64,000 nt of DNA from Verrucomicrobiota bacterium (GCA_030749225.1 JASMKO010000073.1:1-64000); one strand, 5' to 3'. Positions 9,357 to 18,848 are shown, counted from the first letter of the stretch. Translations and numbers: made by a program. The notes: generated from the letters alone by a model not told the origin.

Positions 9357-10688
9357 TCATCCCAGTGTCCAGGGTTTGCGGTGATGCATCTTGTTGAGCA
9401 AGGCGTTGGCTTCGTTATCGCCAATGACCTGCTCGGTTTTTGGATTCCATTTTAATGCCCTGCCAAGCGCTTCGGAGACGTACCCGAGATGGCCGGGGGT
9501 GATGGAGCGGTGCGCCGTTTCCGCAGGGCAAATCGCCGGTTTTCGGCTCTTGACGCAATCCATAAAATTGCGCACGTGGTGGGCCGATTTGTACGCCTTG
9601 AACGAGCCCGGGACAAAACCGGCCTTCAGCCAGTCTCGATTTGAGGCATCGAGTTTACCACGGTTAACATACACCCAGCCATCCTCTCCTATAAAGCGTG
9701 TGCCCATCGTGTTGTGTGTGCCGATGCTGCTCCGAATGCCCGCGGCGTATTCGCAATGCACCTCGTAATTTACCGGCGCCTTGTACACCGGCACCGGACT
9801 CCAGCTGAAATTCTTCGCCTCAACACGGGTTGGGCCTCCCTTGTCCTCGCCAAGCGCCCAGTGGGCTATGTCGTTGTGGTGACCAATCCAGTCCATCAAT
9901 TGCCCGCCACCATAGGCCAAATGCACCCTCCACATCTGATGGTGCCGCGCATGCACGTACGGCAACATCGGTGCCGGGCCGGTCCAGAGTTGGTAATCTT
10001 CGCGGCTGGAACGATCCTCCTCGGTGGCGATTCCCCGAATCTCGGCAGGCCCCTTGGGCAGACCGACTTTGACTTCTTTCACCTTTCCGATGAGCCCGTT
10101 GCGAACCAACTCGACGGCTCGATGAAACACGCCCGCTGAGCGCTGTTGAGAGCCGGTCTGAAATATTGCCTTCCGCTTAGCCACCTCGTGATACAGTGCC
10201 TGGCCTTCAGCGAAAAAATGGGTGACCGGTTTTTCGCAGTAGATGTCCTTTCCATTCCGGATCGCCTCAAGCGCCTGTACCGCGTGCCAATGATCTGGCG
10301 TGGCTACGATCACCGCGTCGATGTCCTCTCGGGCGCACAAATGACGGTAGTCGGCGTATGTGTCACACGGGTTCGAGTCGTACTTGTTTCCGACTGCCTC
10401 CGCGGCCGGTTGGCGACCAAGCGCACGGCCCTCCTTGCGTCCGCGGTAGTGCAACTTGTACGGATCGGAAACGGCGACTACCTGTACTGACGGCTCGTTG
10501 AGAAATGATTTCATCACACCCAAACCGCGAGCGCCGCAACCAATCAGGCCAACAGTAATGCGATTGCTTGGTGCAGGCTTCCCCGCTTGGCCAAACGCGG
10601 TTGTCGGGATGATGAACGGCGCACCAAGCGCGACTGAGGCGCTGGTTTTAAGAAATTGTCTTCGATTCGGCTGGAATGTTTTCTTCAT
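9357..10688 (-). CDS. Gfo/Idh/MocA-family oxidoreductase, Tat-exported
   Basis: The protein is 443 residues long. NRRQFLKTSASVALG is a twin-arginine signal, so the folded, cofactor-loaded enzyme is probably exported. A Rossmann fold begins at ITVGLIGCGARGLG (about residues 44-57). ATPDHWHAVQAL and the catalytic EKP triplet (CEKPVTHFF, E152-K153-P154) are characteristic of NAD(P)-dependent sugar or inositol dehydrogenases of this family. The C-terminal half has the usual substrate-domain features (WMDWIGHHNDIAHWALG). Such Tat-exported Gfo/Idh paralogues are numerous in Planctomycetota and Verrucomicrobiota and are mostly uncharacterised. It probably oxidises or reduces a sugar derivative. It is flanked by 331 bp downstream and 51 bp upstream, so it may be transcribed with the DUF1592 gene before it. 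Confidence 0.9.
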   Translation of the reverse strand: MKKTFQPNRRQFLKTSASVALGAPFIIPTTAFGQAGKPAPSNRITVGLIGCGARGLGVMKSFLNEPSVQVVAVSDPYKLHYRGRKEGRALGRQPAAEAVGNKYDSNPCDTYADYRHLCAREDIDAVIVATPDHWHAVQALEAIRNGKDIYCEKPVTHFFAEGQALYHEVAKRKAIFQTGSQQRSAGVFHRAVELVRNGLIGKVKEVKVGLPKGPAEIRGIATEEDRSSREDYQLWTGPAPMLPYVHARHHQMWRVHLAYGGGQLMDWIGHHNDIAHWALGEDKGGPTRVEAKNFSWSPVPVYKAPVNYEVHCEYAAGIRSSIGTHNTMGTRFIGEDGWVYVNRGKLDASNRDWLKAGFVPGSFKAYKSAHHVRNFMDCVKSRKPAICPAETAHRSITPGHLGYVSEALGRALKWNPKTEQVIGDNEANALLNKMHHRKPWTLG

Positions 10689-10739
10689 CAGTCACTTGTT
10701 GTTGGATTCACCCAGTGAAGGCTCAATCGTGATTTAAAC

Positions 10740-13619
10740 TTAATCAGGTTGAAGGAAAAGATCGCTTCGGATGACTTCAGCAATCAGCGACTTCAACCTG
10801 AAATGATCCGCCTCAGTTTGGCTCACAATCCGGTCGACAGCAAGTGTATCGGTGGGGGTGAGTTCGCGGGCGAGCGCGAAGCGCAACAGGTGCGCGGTGA
10901 ACGCCTTGGCAAAGCGCTTGTTCTCCCTGACAATCGATTCCTTGAACTTCACGACATCCTCAAAAGGGTATTTGCGTAACAGCGTGCCGCTGGCGTCGAC
11001 GTCGCGACCGTTGGGGTATTTGTCCCGCCAGCGGCCGGTTATGTCGAAGTTCTCAAGCGCAAAGCCAAGCGGGTCGAGCCGTGAATGGCAGCCCGCGCAG
11101 TCAGGGTTTTCGCGGTGCTTGGCAAATTTCTCGCGGATGGTGAGGTGATCCTCGGCGGCGTCCTCGTTCAGGGGTGGCACATCGTTGGGCGGCGGCGGCG
11201 GCGGGTCGTTGAAAATGACCTCGATGACCCATGCACCGCGCGCGACGGGATGGGTGCGGTGGGTGCCGTTGTTCATGCTGAGCATGGCCGCGCTGGTGAT
11301 TACGCCGCCGTACCTTGGATTTTTTGCCGCCACGCGGACAAACTCGTTGCCGCGCATCTTGCCACGCATCTCGTCGTCGAATCGCCGGTTCATCTCGTTC
11401 TGGACATCGTCGGGGTTGCGCGGCTTGGGCAGTTTGTTCAGGGCATCCTGTGTTTCATTCAACCGCTTGGCCAAGCCCTGGCGCTTGGCCTCGGTTTCCC
11501 CGCGGATCGGATTCAGTTCACCAGCCATGGTGCGGTAGTAACTGGCCAAGGTGGACTGTTGTTCCTCCGTGCGCTTGGCCTGCTCCACCTTCATTGCGGT
11601 GACAACATCCGCGGGTAGCGGGATGGCCTTGGTCTCGAAATAAAAACCATATCCTCCCCCGCCGTTGGAAACCTTGAACAGCAGTTTGTTTTCGCCCTTG
11701 GCCAAGCGCACCGTGACCTGGTCCTGGTCCGGCGCAAGCCCGCGGGAAATGTATTTGTCGATGACCAGTTTGCCATTGACCCAAATCTTGAAACTGTCGT
11801 CACTGCCGATTGACAATTCCTGCTCCTGCTCGATGCCGGAGTGGATGATTCGGAACAGGTATGTGCTGCAGTTGGCGCCGGGCAATTGATGTTGTTTGCC
11901 ATCCTTGAGATTCCCGGCGAGTTCCCATTTCAAGTTGCCGTGGTTTTTTTTCAGGTCGACCTCGGTCTCGTTGATGAACGCCCGCTCGTGCGCCTTCTTG
12001 AGATCGCCCTCGCCGAATGGCCCGATGCGATACCACGGCGACAGCGCCACGTTGTTGGCGAACGCCTTCAGTTGGGCGGCCTCCCAACGCGCCTGGCCAG
12101 GCGCAAGGTCGAGCGTGTCCGCAATTTTCTCGATGACCGACGGGATGGACTTGGCATAGTCTTCAAGCTCGGTCTTTGCCGTTTGGATTTCCGCCTCGGC
12201 GGCTCGGCGATTGGCCTCGATCGGCTTGTTTTCCTCCTTTATTTTTTTTCGATCAACCTTGGGCGACTCTAGGTCGCTGGTGTACCAGTCTTTGAGGAAA
12301 TCGCTGCGATAGCTGAAAGATGGCATGACCAACTCGGTGATCGGCCGGTTCTCGACAAACACGGCATCAAAGAGCAACAGCGGCTCAATTAGCATTTGCA
12401 GACTGGCTGGGTGCTGCTTGTCCAATGAAAAGTAGCGGTGCAAGTTGGGATCCGGTGTAGCGGCGAGGATGTTTTCCAACTGCATCCACTGCGAGGGGAA
12501 GGTGTCCAGGAAGCGCTCAATCTTGGGGTCGGTCAACATGCGGTTGGCGGTTTCCTCAAGCACCTCCGACTTGGCCAGTTCGCCGCTCTCGGCAAGGTTC
12601 AGTAGTTCAGCATCCGGGCTGCTGGCCCAGAGAAAAAACGAGAGGTTCGAGGCGAGAGCGTAAGGACGCAGCTTGGGCTCGGTCGACTGGTAGTGGTAGA
12701 GGAACAGTGGTGATGACAGTGCAGCAGAGGCAACCTTCTTCATCGCGTCGGGGTAGGGTATTTCCTGCTTCAACTTGCCAAGCGTATAGGCAGTGTAGCG
12801 GTCGAGTGTGGCCGGTTTCACCGGACCGCGGAAGGCATGCCGCAGGAAACCAGCAATCCGCTTGCGCGTCTCAGCAGGCATATCGGTGCCCTCGACGGGC
12901 GCCTTGAAGAAGGAGTTCCATATGCCGACACTGTTTTCGTTGAAGTCCGGGCTGTCGATGATCGAGAGGCTCAGGCGAAAGAAGGCATCGAGCAGCAGTG
13001 GTGAGAGCGTCAATTGATCGGCCTGATTATCGAACCCGTGCGAGGCGCGAAGATCCTGCGGGAAGGGCTTCACCTCGAGCATGCCGCCGGTTGGATGGAG
13101 AGCTAGCGAGCGAGCGTTGACGCGCTCAGGCATCTTCGGCGCGTTGAGGTAGATGGTCTCGCGTGTCATCAACTTTTCCGACAACGCAAACACATCACGG
13201 TTGAGCTGGAACAGATCGCGCACGGCGTTGTTGTACTGGAACCGGTTCAACCTGCGGGGTGGGTTGCGCCTAGACACCTGATCGATGGCGGCGGTACGGA
13301 GCATCGCCTTGAGCGTGGTGAGCAGTTCCCCACGGTCGGCAGGGTCAAGTTGCGGTTCATCCTCAGGCGGCATGTCGTCGGCATCGATGACGTCGATGAT
13401 TTCCTTGATGAGTTCCGGCTTGGCCAGGAACTGATTGGCATTGGCGATCTCCTTGAGGTTGACCTTGCCCTTCACCTTCTCACCACCGTGGCACTTGACG
13501 CAGTGCCGAGCGAATAGCGGCTGGAGTTGCTGTTGGAAATCATCCGCTGCCCAGGCCTCGGGCAGCCATGCAAAGGAGAGGAGCATAATGCCCCCAGGGA
13601 TGAACCGTTGAACAAACAT
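10740..13619 (-). CDS. DUF1592-family (PSD3/PSD4-type) di-heme cytochrome with PA14-like insertion
   Basis: The start at 13619 is chosen because it yields a Sec signal peptide ending EAWAADD and lies 5 bp after the upstream DUF1552 stop; the frame is open to 13709. The first heme motif is CVKCH (C40, C43, H44) with KGKVNL following. DUF1587 (RRLNRFQYNNAVRDLF), DUF1595, DUF1592 (ALASNLSFFLWASSPD), DUF1588 (VIFNDPPPPPP) and DUF1585 with a second heme motif CAGCHSRLDPLGFALE appear in order. Between DUF1592 and DUF1588 lies an extra segment of roughly 300 residues. It holds a lysine/glutamate-rich helix and a PA14-like beta domain (IGSDDSFKIWVNGKLV). A role in exported electron transfer or glycan binding is inferred. 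It is coupled to the DUF1552 gene. Confidence 0.9.
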   Translation of the reverse strand: MFVQRFIPGGIMLLSFAWLPEAWAADDFQQQLQPLFARHCVKCHGGEKVKGKVNLKEIANANQFLAKPELIKEIIDVIDADDMPPEDEPQLDPADRGELLTTLKAMLRTAAIDQVSRRNPPRRLNRFQYNNAVRDLFQLNRDVFALSEKLMTRETIYLNAPKMPERVNARSLALHPTGGMLEVKPFPQDLRASHGFDNQADQLTLSPLLLDAFFRLSLSIIDSPDFNENSVGIWNSFFKAPVEGTDMPAETRKRIAGFLRHAFRGPVKPATLDRYTAYTLGKLKQEIPYPDAMKKVASAALSSPLFLYHYQSTEPKLRPYALASNLSFFLWASSPDAELLNLAESGELAKSEVLEETANRMLTDPKIERFLDTFPSQWMQLENILAATPDPNLHRYFSLDKQHPASLQMLIEPLLLFDAVFVENRPITELVMPSFSYRSDFLKDWYTSDLESPKVDRKKIKEENKPIEANRRAAEAEIQTAKTELEDYAKSIPSVIEKIADTLDLAPGQARWEAAQLKAFANNVALSPWYRIGPFGEGDLKKAHERAFINETEVDLKKNHGNLKWELAGNLKDGKQHQLPGANCSTYLFRIIHSGIEQEQELSIGSDDSFKIWVNGKLVIDKYISRGLAPDQDQVTVRLAKGENKLLFKVSNGGGGYGFYFETKAIPLPADVVTAMKVEQAKRTEEQQSTLASYYRTMAGELNPIRGETEAKRQGLAKRLNETQDALNKLPKPRNPDDVQNEMNRRFDDEMRGKMRGNEFVRVAAKNPRYGGVITSAAMLSMNNGTHRTHPVARGAWVIEVIFNDPPPPPPNDVPPLNEDAAEDHLTIREKFAKHRENPDCAGCHSRLDPLGFALENFDITGRWRDKYPNGRDVDASGTLLRKYPFEDVVKFKESIVRENKRFAKAFTAHLLRFALARELTPTDTLAVDRIVSQTEADHFRLKSLIAEVIRSDLFLQPD

Positions 13620-13624
13620 GACCG

Positions 13625-14998
13625 TCAGGTCCAGAGATCGGAAAGCACACCGTGGCTGTCTGCAAAGGAATCCATCTCCACGCCCATGAGATTGGCGAGG
13701 GTGAGCCATAGATTAGAGTTGAGCGTACCGCTTTTCATCTTGATAAACCGGCCCTGCTTGATTTGGCCCTGCGCGCCGCCAGCCACGATCATCGGCAGGT
13801 CGTAGTATTGGTGAGTGGCACCGTCGCCCAGAGCCGCGCCATAGGTAACCAGTGAGTTATCCAGCATGGAGCTGCCGTCCGATTCCTTGATCTCCTTCAT
13901 GCGACGGATCATGTAGGCGTACTGCTGCATGTGGAAGGCATCGATCTTTGCCAACTCGAGGTAGCCGTTGCCCTTCTGGTTGTGAGTCATATTGTGATGC
14001 TGCACCGGCTTGTCGAACACGCCCTCGTACATCAGCGTAGCATCCCAGCGCTCGGGGCCGATCATGAAGGTGGAAACATTCGTGATGCCCATCTGAAACC
14101 CGAGCAACATCAGGTCAGCCTGCAGCCGGATGTATTCGCCGCGAGGCAGGATTTCCTCCTTGGGCACGGAGATGTCCGCGTCGGCGAGAAGTTTCTCGAG
14201 CTTTGCCATGCGTGTCTCGACGTTGCGAACCATGGTCATGTACTCGTCCATGGTTGCGCGGTCCTCGATGGAGAGTTTGCGGGAAAGAACCTTGGCATCG
14301 GCAAGCACGAGATCGGTCACATCGCTCACATGAGTGCGAAGGCTGTCCTTGGAAAACAACCGGTCGTAAAGCTTGCGCGGATCACGGATGGACGGGGCGA
14401 TCTTGCCGGGGCCGTACCATGAAATATTGTCGAACTCGATCGGCTCCTTTGGTGCGCGGAAACCGTTGCAGCCGATCTCAAGTGTGTTGAGCACGGTCTT
14501 GTAGCCGACCTTGTCACCGATCACCTGGTCCAGCGTGCGCCCGTTCGGATGACGGATGCCCTGCTCTTCGGCTTGCACCGGGGAAAGACTGGTAAGGTAG
14601 CACGAGGCGCCCTGCGCGTGAACGTCCTGGCCGTTCTTGAACGTCCGGTCCAGGCCAGTGATCATCGTGACGTCCCCGGCGTGTTCCTTGAGCGGTTGCA
14701 TGGTGGGCGTCCATTCCAGATCGTAAATACCCAGTTTATTTTGGAAACGTCGCTGTTCCTTGGTCTTGTCGGCGTTGAACCCGCCAATGAATTCGGGTAG
14801 CTCCGCCTTATTCTCCCCCGGGAAAAACTGTCGGCGCACGATCCCGTTGGGGATGTACATGATCACCAGCTTCTTGTCCGGCTTGGCTGCCGGCTTGGTC
14901 GCCATGGCTGCGGGAGACGAGTGCAATATCGGCAGCAACATGGTCGCACCGCTCCTCTTGAGAAACACCCTCCGGGACAAGCTCTTGTAACTCAACAT
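13625..14998 (-). CDS. DUF1552 domain protein, Tat-exported
   Basis: The protein is 457 residues long. The N-terminus SRRVFLKRSGATMLLPIL is a twin-arginine signal. The DUF1552 body follows: VIMYIPNGIVRRQFFPGE, ITGLDRTFKNGQDVHAQG with the conserved HA segment, SYNNI-like FDNISWYGPGK, and LVTYGAALGDGATHQYYDLP near the C-terminus. DUF1552 is related in fold to DUF1501 and to the alkaline phosphatase/sulfatase superfamily, but its activity is unknown. It is followed 5 bp later by the DUF1592 cytochrome, the partner found beside DUF1552 throughout this window. It probably starts a transcription unit; the 152 bp upstream contains one iterated palindrome. Confidence 0.92.
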   Translation of the reverse strand: MLSYKSLSRRVFLKRSGATMLLPILHSSPAAMATKPAAKPDKKLVIMYIPNGIVRRQFFPGENKAELPEFIGGFNADKTKEQRRFQNKLGIYDLEWTPTMQPLKEHAGDVTMITGLDRTFKNGQDVHAQGASCYLTSLSPVQAEEQGIRHPNGRTLDQVIGDKVGYKTVLNTLEIGCNGFRAPKEPIEFDNISWYGPGKIAPSIRDPRKLYDRLFSKDSLRTHVSDVTDLVLADAKVLSRKLSIEDRATMDEYMTMVRNVETRMAKLEKLLADADISVPKEEILPRGEYIRLQADLMLLGFQMGITNVSTFMIGPERWDATLMYEGVFDKPVQHHNMTHNQKGNGYLELAKIDAFHMQQYAYMIRRMKEIKESDGSSMLDNSLVTYGAALGDGATHQYYDLPMIVAGGAQGQIKQGRFIKMKSGTLNSNLWLTLANLMGVEMDSFADSHGVLSDLWT

Positions 14999-15109
14999 GG
15001 CTCAAAAATCCTCGGTCAAACCCATTCTGAGTTCGTAGATTCGTTTTGCAAGCGAATCATTTATGACGACATTCTCCAAGTTTTATTCGATAGAAAGGAA
15101 ATCGCAGAA

Positions 15110-15121
15110 CTTGGCCAAGCG
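15110..15121. repeat. Iterated palindrome, intergenic
   Basis: CTTGGCCAAGCG lies 29 bp past the metallopeptidase stop, in the 152-bp gap before the DUF1552 gene. Confidence 0.85.
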
Positions 15122-15150
15122 CCAAACGGGATAGATGATTCAATCCCCCG

Positions 15151-16308
15151 TCAAGGGCGCTTTATTCCGTGCTTTTCGTAGAGGCGTTGCCAGTAATCCT
15201 TCCAATAGTTGTCGTAATAGTCGTAGGCGGCCTTTTGGATGTGAGGCAACTCCGTGACTCTGGGTGAATTGAGGCTGTAATTCTTGAGATGCGCCTGGCC
15301 TTTGCGTAGGCGGGGGGAGACAAAACGCCACTCAGGCTTGCCCAGCACATCCTCACACAGTCTCGCCCCAACCGGGTCGTAATGGATGAGTTGATCGCGA
15401 GTGTGGACGTGGTTATGATCATGATCCATTGTGCGGTTGGTATCAAACCAGCACTGGTAAATCTCGGCCCAATATTCGGATCTATTCTTTCCCGCATAAC
15501 ATTGCTTCGGCCCACCAAAATGAATCAGCACCTTGTCGTCCCGGGTGACCTTCACCTTGGCGTTGGCCTTTTTTCCGTTCACCAGGATATTGCCCGAGTT
15601 CAGGCATTTTCGAAGCAGCTTGGGTGACTCGTCGGGAAACGATTCTTTTAATGCAGCAAGCAACCGAACCGGTGTCTCGCTCTTGATGCGACGATAACGC
15701 TGGGCAGCGCGACCGTCATTCCAAATGCCGGTTTTCTTCGCGTTCTCAAATGCGACCGTGAGTCGCTTCTGCAAAGCTTCATCAAAGCCAGCCCCGTGGA
15801 CAACATGGCCGAATTCGTGCACGAGAATGCTCTCCAGTTGCATCCCACCTTCGTATTCCATCACGTCCTCCTCCGCAAAAACCACAGTGGGCCGCGAACC
15901 GACGTAGGTGAGAAAACCGCGCTGCCGCCAGTTGTAGAAATCCAGTTCCTCATCGGTCTTATTCGTCGCGAATTGCGGAAGCTGCGAGGTCAACTCGTCG
16001 TGGCCGATTAATAGGCAGAGCACTTTCTTTTTTCGAATCCGCTCGGCAATCTCCGGCTTAATACCGCGCATGAGCATGTCGAATTGGTATGCCGTTTCGT
16101 GATGGGCAAAGTTGGCCACCCTGCCAGAAGTGGCGATCAGGATATCCTGCACCATCGTGACCTTTTTATAAAAGGCAGAGTCAAGCTTGTACTCCTTCGC
16201 CTGTGCCTCACTGAGTGGCTTTACAGAATACCCCCCCTCTACATGGTCAACTGCACCGAGTAACAACAAGCCTACCAGGCAGGATGAAAATAATTTGGTC
16301 AGAAGCAC
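15151..16308 (-). CDS. Exported HEXXH zinc metallopeptidase with S4-like insertion
   Basis: The frame opens with GTG at 16308 and gives a 385-residue protein with a Sec signal (LVGLLLLGAVDHVEGG). HEFGH at residues 164-168 (ILVHEFGHVVHGAG) is a zinc-binding HEXXH motif with catalytic E165. SEYWAEIYQCWF (E278, E282) is a plausible third-ligand glutamate region, as in gluzincins related to the anthrax lethal-factor/ATLF group. Between them, residues of about 212-265 resemble an S4 RNA-binding fold: LLRKCLNSGNILVNGKKA followed by VTRDDKVLIHF. The exact peptidase family cannot be named. It lies between DUF1552 and pdxA genes on the same strand with gaps of 152 and 41 bp. Extracellular proteolysis or a structural non-catalytic role are both possible. 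Confidence 0.75.
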   Translation of the reverse strand: MLLTKLFSSCLVGLLLLGAVDHVEGGYSVKPLSEAQAKEYKLDSAFYKKVTMVQDILIATSGRVANFAHHETAYQFDMLMRGIKPEIAERIRKKKVLCLLIGHDELTSQLPQFATNKTDEELDFYNWRQRGFLTYVGSRPTVVFAEEDVMEYEGGMQLESILVHEFGHVVHGAGFDEALQKRLTVAFENAKKTGIWNDGRAAQRYRRIKSETPVRLLAALKESFPDESPKLLRKCLNSGNILVNGKKANAKVKVTRDDKVLIHFGGPKQCYAGKNRSEYWAEIYQCWFDTNRTMDHDHNHVHTRDQLIHYDPVGARLCEDVLGKPEWRFVSPRLRKGQAHLKNYSLNSPRVTELPHIQKAAYDYYDNYWKDYWQRLYEKHGIKRP

Positions 16309-16349
16309 GGCGCAACGTTACCCAAGGGATCGCCCCAGGCAATCCTTGA

Positions 16350-17321
16350 TCAGAGGAACCTCACAGCCAACTTGACGGCCTCGAACAGGCTGCTGGGATT
16401 CGCTTGGCCAAGGCCGGCAATGTCGAGTGCAGTGCCGTGGTCGACAGATGTGCGAACGATCGGTAACCCAAGTGTGGTGTTCACCGCTTCGTCAAAGCAG
16501 AGCGCCTTGAGCGGGATATGACCTTGATCGTGGTACATGCAGACGAACAATTCGGTCTCGCGGCGCTTGGCCGGAAGGAACGCGGTGTCGGGCGGAACCG
16601 GTCCCTCCACGTTGAGGCCTAGTTTTCGAGCCGCTTCGATCGCCGGGATGATCACCGTCTGTTCCTCCTTGCCGAACAGCCCGTTTTCACCGGCATGCGG
16701 ATTCAGACCAAGGACAACGATCCGCGGTTCGGCGCTGCGGAGGCGCCGCATGGCCTGCGCTCCCAACTCGATGGTGTCGAGGATCGCGGCTTTTGTCAGC
16801 AATGCAGGCACCTCGGCGTGGCTCACGTGGGTGGTCACAAAAACTGCGCGCACTTCGCTCGAGTATTGCAGCATACAGGCGCGCAGCGCGTGAGTCTTGG
16901 CGGCGAAAATTTCCGTGTGCCCGGGAAACGGAAAACCAGCCGCGTGGAGCGCCTCTTTGTTAAGTGGGGCCGTGGTCACCGCTGAGATCTGCCCACTTAG
17001 CGCGGCATTGATGGCATCCTCAACGTATGTGTAGCCGGCCCGGCCGGTGGCGGAGTTAACAGTGCCGGTCACAAAGTCGCCCGGGCCGATCGCGTCGATG
17101 TCGAGCACGCACGGCCCGTCGGCCTCGCCCAAGCCGCTGACGACTTTCCCTGGCTTGACCAGGCGGCACTGGGCGGCGGCTTGTTCCAGCACCACCGCAC
17201 TGCCAAAAATGACCGGCGTACAAATCCTGGTAATCTCCTCATCCTGCAACAGTCGCAGGCAAATCTCCGGCCCGATGCCGGCGGGGTCACCCATCGTCAC
17301 GGCTATTTTTGGAAGGATCAT
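16350..17321 (-). CDS. pdxA: 4-hydroxythreonine-4-phosphate dehydrogenase (PdxA)
   Basis: PdxA oxidises 4-phosphohydroxy-L-threonine in the DXP-dependent route to pyridoxal phosphate. The start at 17321 is preferred because the protein then begins MILPKIAVTMGDPAGIGPEI, the canonical PdxA N-terminus. TAPLNKEAL, FPGHTEIFA (metal-binding His) and MYHDQGHIPLKAL (second metal His) are all present. The C-terminus has LPIVRTSVDHGTALDIAG. Length (about 323 residues) is normal for the family. The start lies 35 bp inside the 3' end of the upstream sulfatase gene, in a different frame, suggesting coupled translation. Its presence among sulfatases does not imply a role in glycan degradation; PdxA2-type paralogues acting on hydroxylated sugar acids are an alternative. 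Confidence 0.93.
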   Translation of the reverse strand: MILPKIAVTMGDPAGIGPEICLRLLQDEEITRICTPVIFGSAVVLEQAAAQCRLVKPGKVVSGLGEADGPCVLDIDAIGPGDFVTGTVNSATGRAGYTYVEDAINAALSGQISAVTTAPLNKEALHAAGFPFPGHTEIFAAKTHALRACMLQYSSEVRAVFVTTHVSHAEVPALLTKAAILDTIELGAQAMRRLRSAEPRIVVLGLNPHAGENGLFGKEEQTVIIPAIEAARKLGLNVEGPVPPDTAFLPAKRRETELFVCMYHDQGHIPLKALCFDEAVNTTLGLPIVRTSVDHGTALDIAGLGQANPSSLFEAVKLAVRFL

Positions 17322-18732
17322 TATTTTTTTCTTTAAGAGGGCTCGGTTTTCCCATGTTGACATGCAGGCGCTTGGCAAGGTTACCGGTGTGCTTGGCCTG
17401 CGCGTTGGCATCCACGATGTTATTGTTTTCGTTGGGGTCTACCTGGTGATCATAGAGCATTCGGCCAAGCGCCTGGCCGTTCTTTGAATACTCACTGTAA
17501 CGAAAGCGATCGGTTCGAATGGTGTCACCGGTCCGGTATCGGCTGATAGCAAACGGCTTCCATTCGGATTTAGGATTTTCTAATAGTGGAACGAGGCTTT
17601 GCCCCTGGAGATGCCCCGGCTTGGCCAAGCCCGCAAGCTCGCAGAGCGTCGGATAAATATCGATCGACTCCACCAGCTTGGAACTTCGTTGACCCGCTTT
17701 ATGCCCAGGAGCAGCGACAAGCAGCGGCACCTGTAGTGAAGTCTCGAAGCAACTGTGTTTGCACCACATCGTGTGCTCGCCAAGGTTCCAACCGTGGTCC
17801 CCCCAAAGAACGATGATCGTGTTGTCGGCGAGTTTGAGCCGATCGAGTTCTTCCAGTAACTTGCCAATCAGCGTGTCGGTGTAGCTGACGCAAGCGAAGT
17901 AACCACGAATGAGGTTCCGCGCCACCTCGTCGCTGACCGGGCCACGCCTAGGCACGCCGTGGTAGGCGCGCAACTCGCCTGAGTTGTGCACCGCTTCCTG
18001 CGGGGCATCCTTTGGTTTTTGTCGATAATTGTCCGGAAGCTTGATGGTATCCTTCGGATACAGATCCCAGTATTTCCCCGGTGCATTGAACGGCAGGTGC
18101 GGCTTAAAAAAACCGACCGCAAGAAAGAATGGCTGCTCGCGCTTGGCCAAGCGGCCCATCGTCTCGACTGCATGCTCGGCCAACCGTCCATCCGGGTAGG
18201 CGTTGTCCGGCACGTCGGCATTCTCGTAGGGGGCAGCGCGGGCGGGCTTGGTGCCCGAGCCGATTTTTTTGCGCTGGATTTCGCGATTTTCCGGAAGATG
18301 ATAGGTAAAGGAGCCGGCCCGCCACGGTTCCTCTGACCAGCCGTGCTCACTGTCGGATCGATGGTGAAACACCTTGCCAAGCGAGACCGTGTGGTAGCCG
18401 TTTTTTTTGAAGTGTGTGTGGAGCCCGTCCACCTGCGGCGCATCCACATCCGCCCGCGTGAGGAAACTGGTGAATCGATTGTTTGCCGGTCGAATACTGG
18501 TCATCATAGCTGATCGTGAGGCGCCACAAGTGGGCACCATACAGTAGGCACGGTCAAATTGAGTCGAGCGCTTAGCCAAGCGGTCTATGTTGGGGGACTG
18601 AATATGCTGCGCCCCGTATGTCCCAAGCTCAGGACGAAGGTCGTCAACGACGATGAACAGGACATTCGGGCGGTCCGCAGCCTGTATGGCCGGGAACAAA
18701 CCCAAGAGACAAAGCAGGGAGACCCATCGCAT
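17287..18732 (-). CDS. Sulfatase (CxASR type, iduronate-2-sulfatase-like)
   Basis: ATG 18732 is chosen over the GTG at 18783 because it directly begins a Sec signal peptide (RWVSLLCLLGLFPAIQA). RPNVLFIVVDDLRPELGTYG provides the metal-binding DD pair. The catalytic motif is CGASRSAMM with C69, the CxASR variant seen in iduronate-2-sulfatase-like S1 enzymes. VGFFKPHLPFNAPGKYWDLY and LWGDHGWNLGEHTMWCKHS complete the active site and are also typical of that branch. The C-terminus has DHQVDPNENNNI. The 3' end overlaps pdxA by 35 bp. The likely substrate is a 2-O-sulfated sugar, by family resemblance only. A full copy of the iterated palindrome lies inside the gene at 18140 and a one-mismatch copy at 18569, encoding the LAKR of RLAKRSTQF. 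Confidence 0.93.
   Translation of the reverse strand: MRWVSLLCLLGLFPAIQAADRPNVLFIVVDDLRPELGTYGAQHIQSPNIDRLAKRSTQFDRAYCMVPTCGASRSAMMTSIRPANNRFTSFLTRADVDAPQVDGLHTHFKKNGYHTVSLGKVFHHRSDSEHGWSEEPWRAGSFTYHLPENREIQRKKIGSGTKPARAAPYENADVPDNAYPDGRLAEHAVETMGRLAKREQPFFLAVGFFKPHLPFNAPGKYWDLYPKDTIKLPDNYRQKPKDAPQEAVHNSGELRAYHGVPRRGPVSDEVARNLIRGYFACVSYTDTLIGKLLEELDRLKLADNTIIVLWGDHGWNLGEHTMWCKHSCFETSLQVPLLVAAPGHKAGQRSSKLVESIDIYPTLCELAGLAKPGHLQGQSLVPLLENPKSEWKPFAISRYRTGDTIRTDRFRYSEYSKNGQALGRMLYDHQVDPNENNNIVDANAQAKHTGNLAKRLHVNMGKPSPLKEKNNDPSKNSRDDG
18140..18153. repeat. Iterated palindrome CGCTTGGCCAAGCG within a sulfatase gene
   Basis: A perfect 14-bp copy inside the coding region, read in the sulfatase frame as part of GRLAKREQ. 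Confidence 0.9.
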
Positions 18733-18848
18733 CCGCCCAGCCTGCCCACAGGCGAAAACGGCGGCAATGCGAAAAGATGCCACCTCAGCAACCTGACCAT
18801 GATTTATCAGGAGAATGAACCGGCATGCTGAGGACGGGGGATCGCCGA

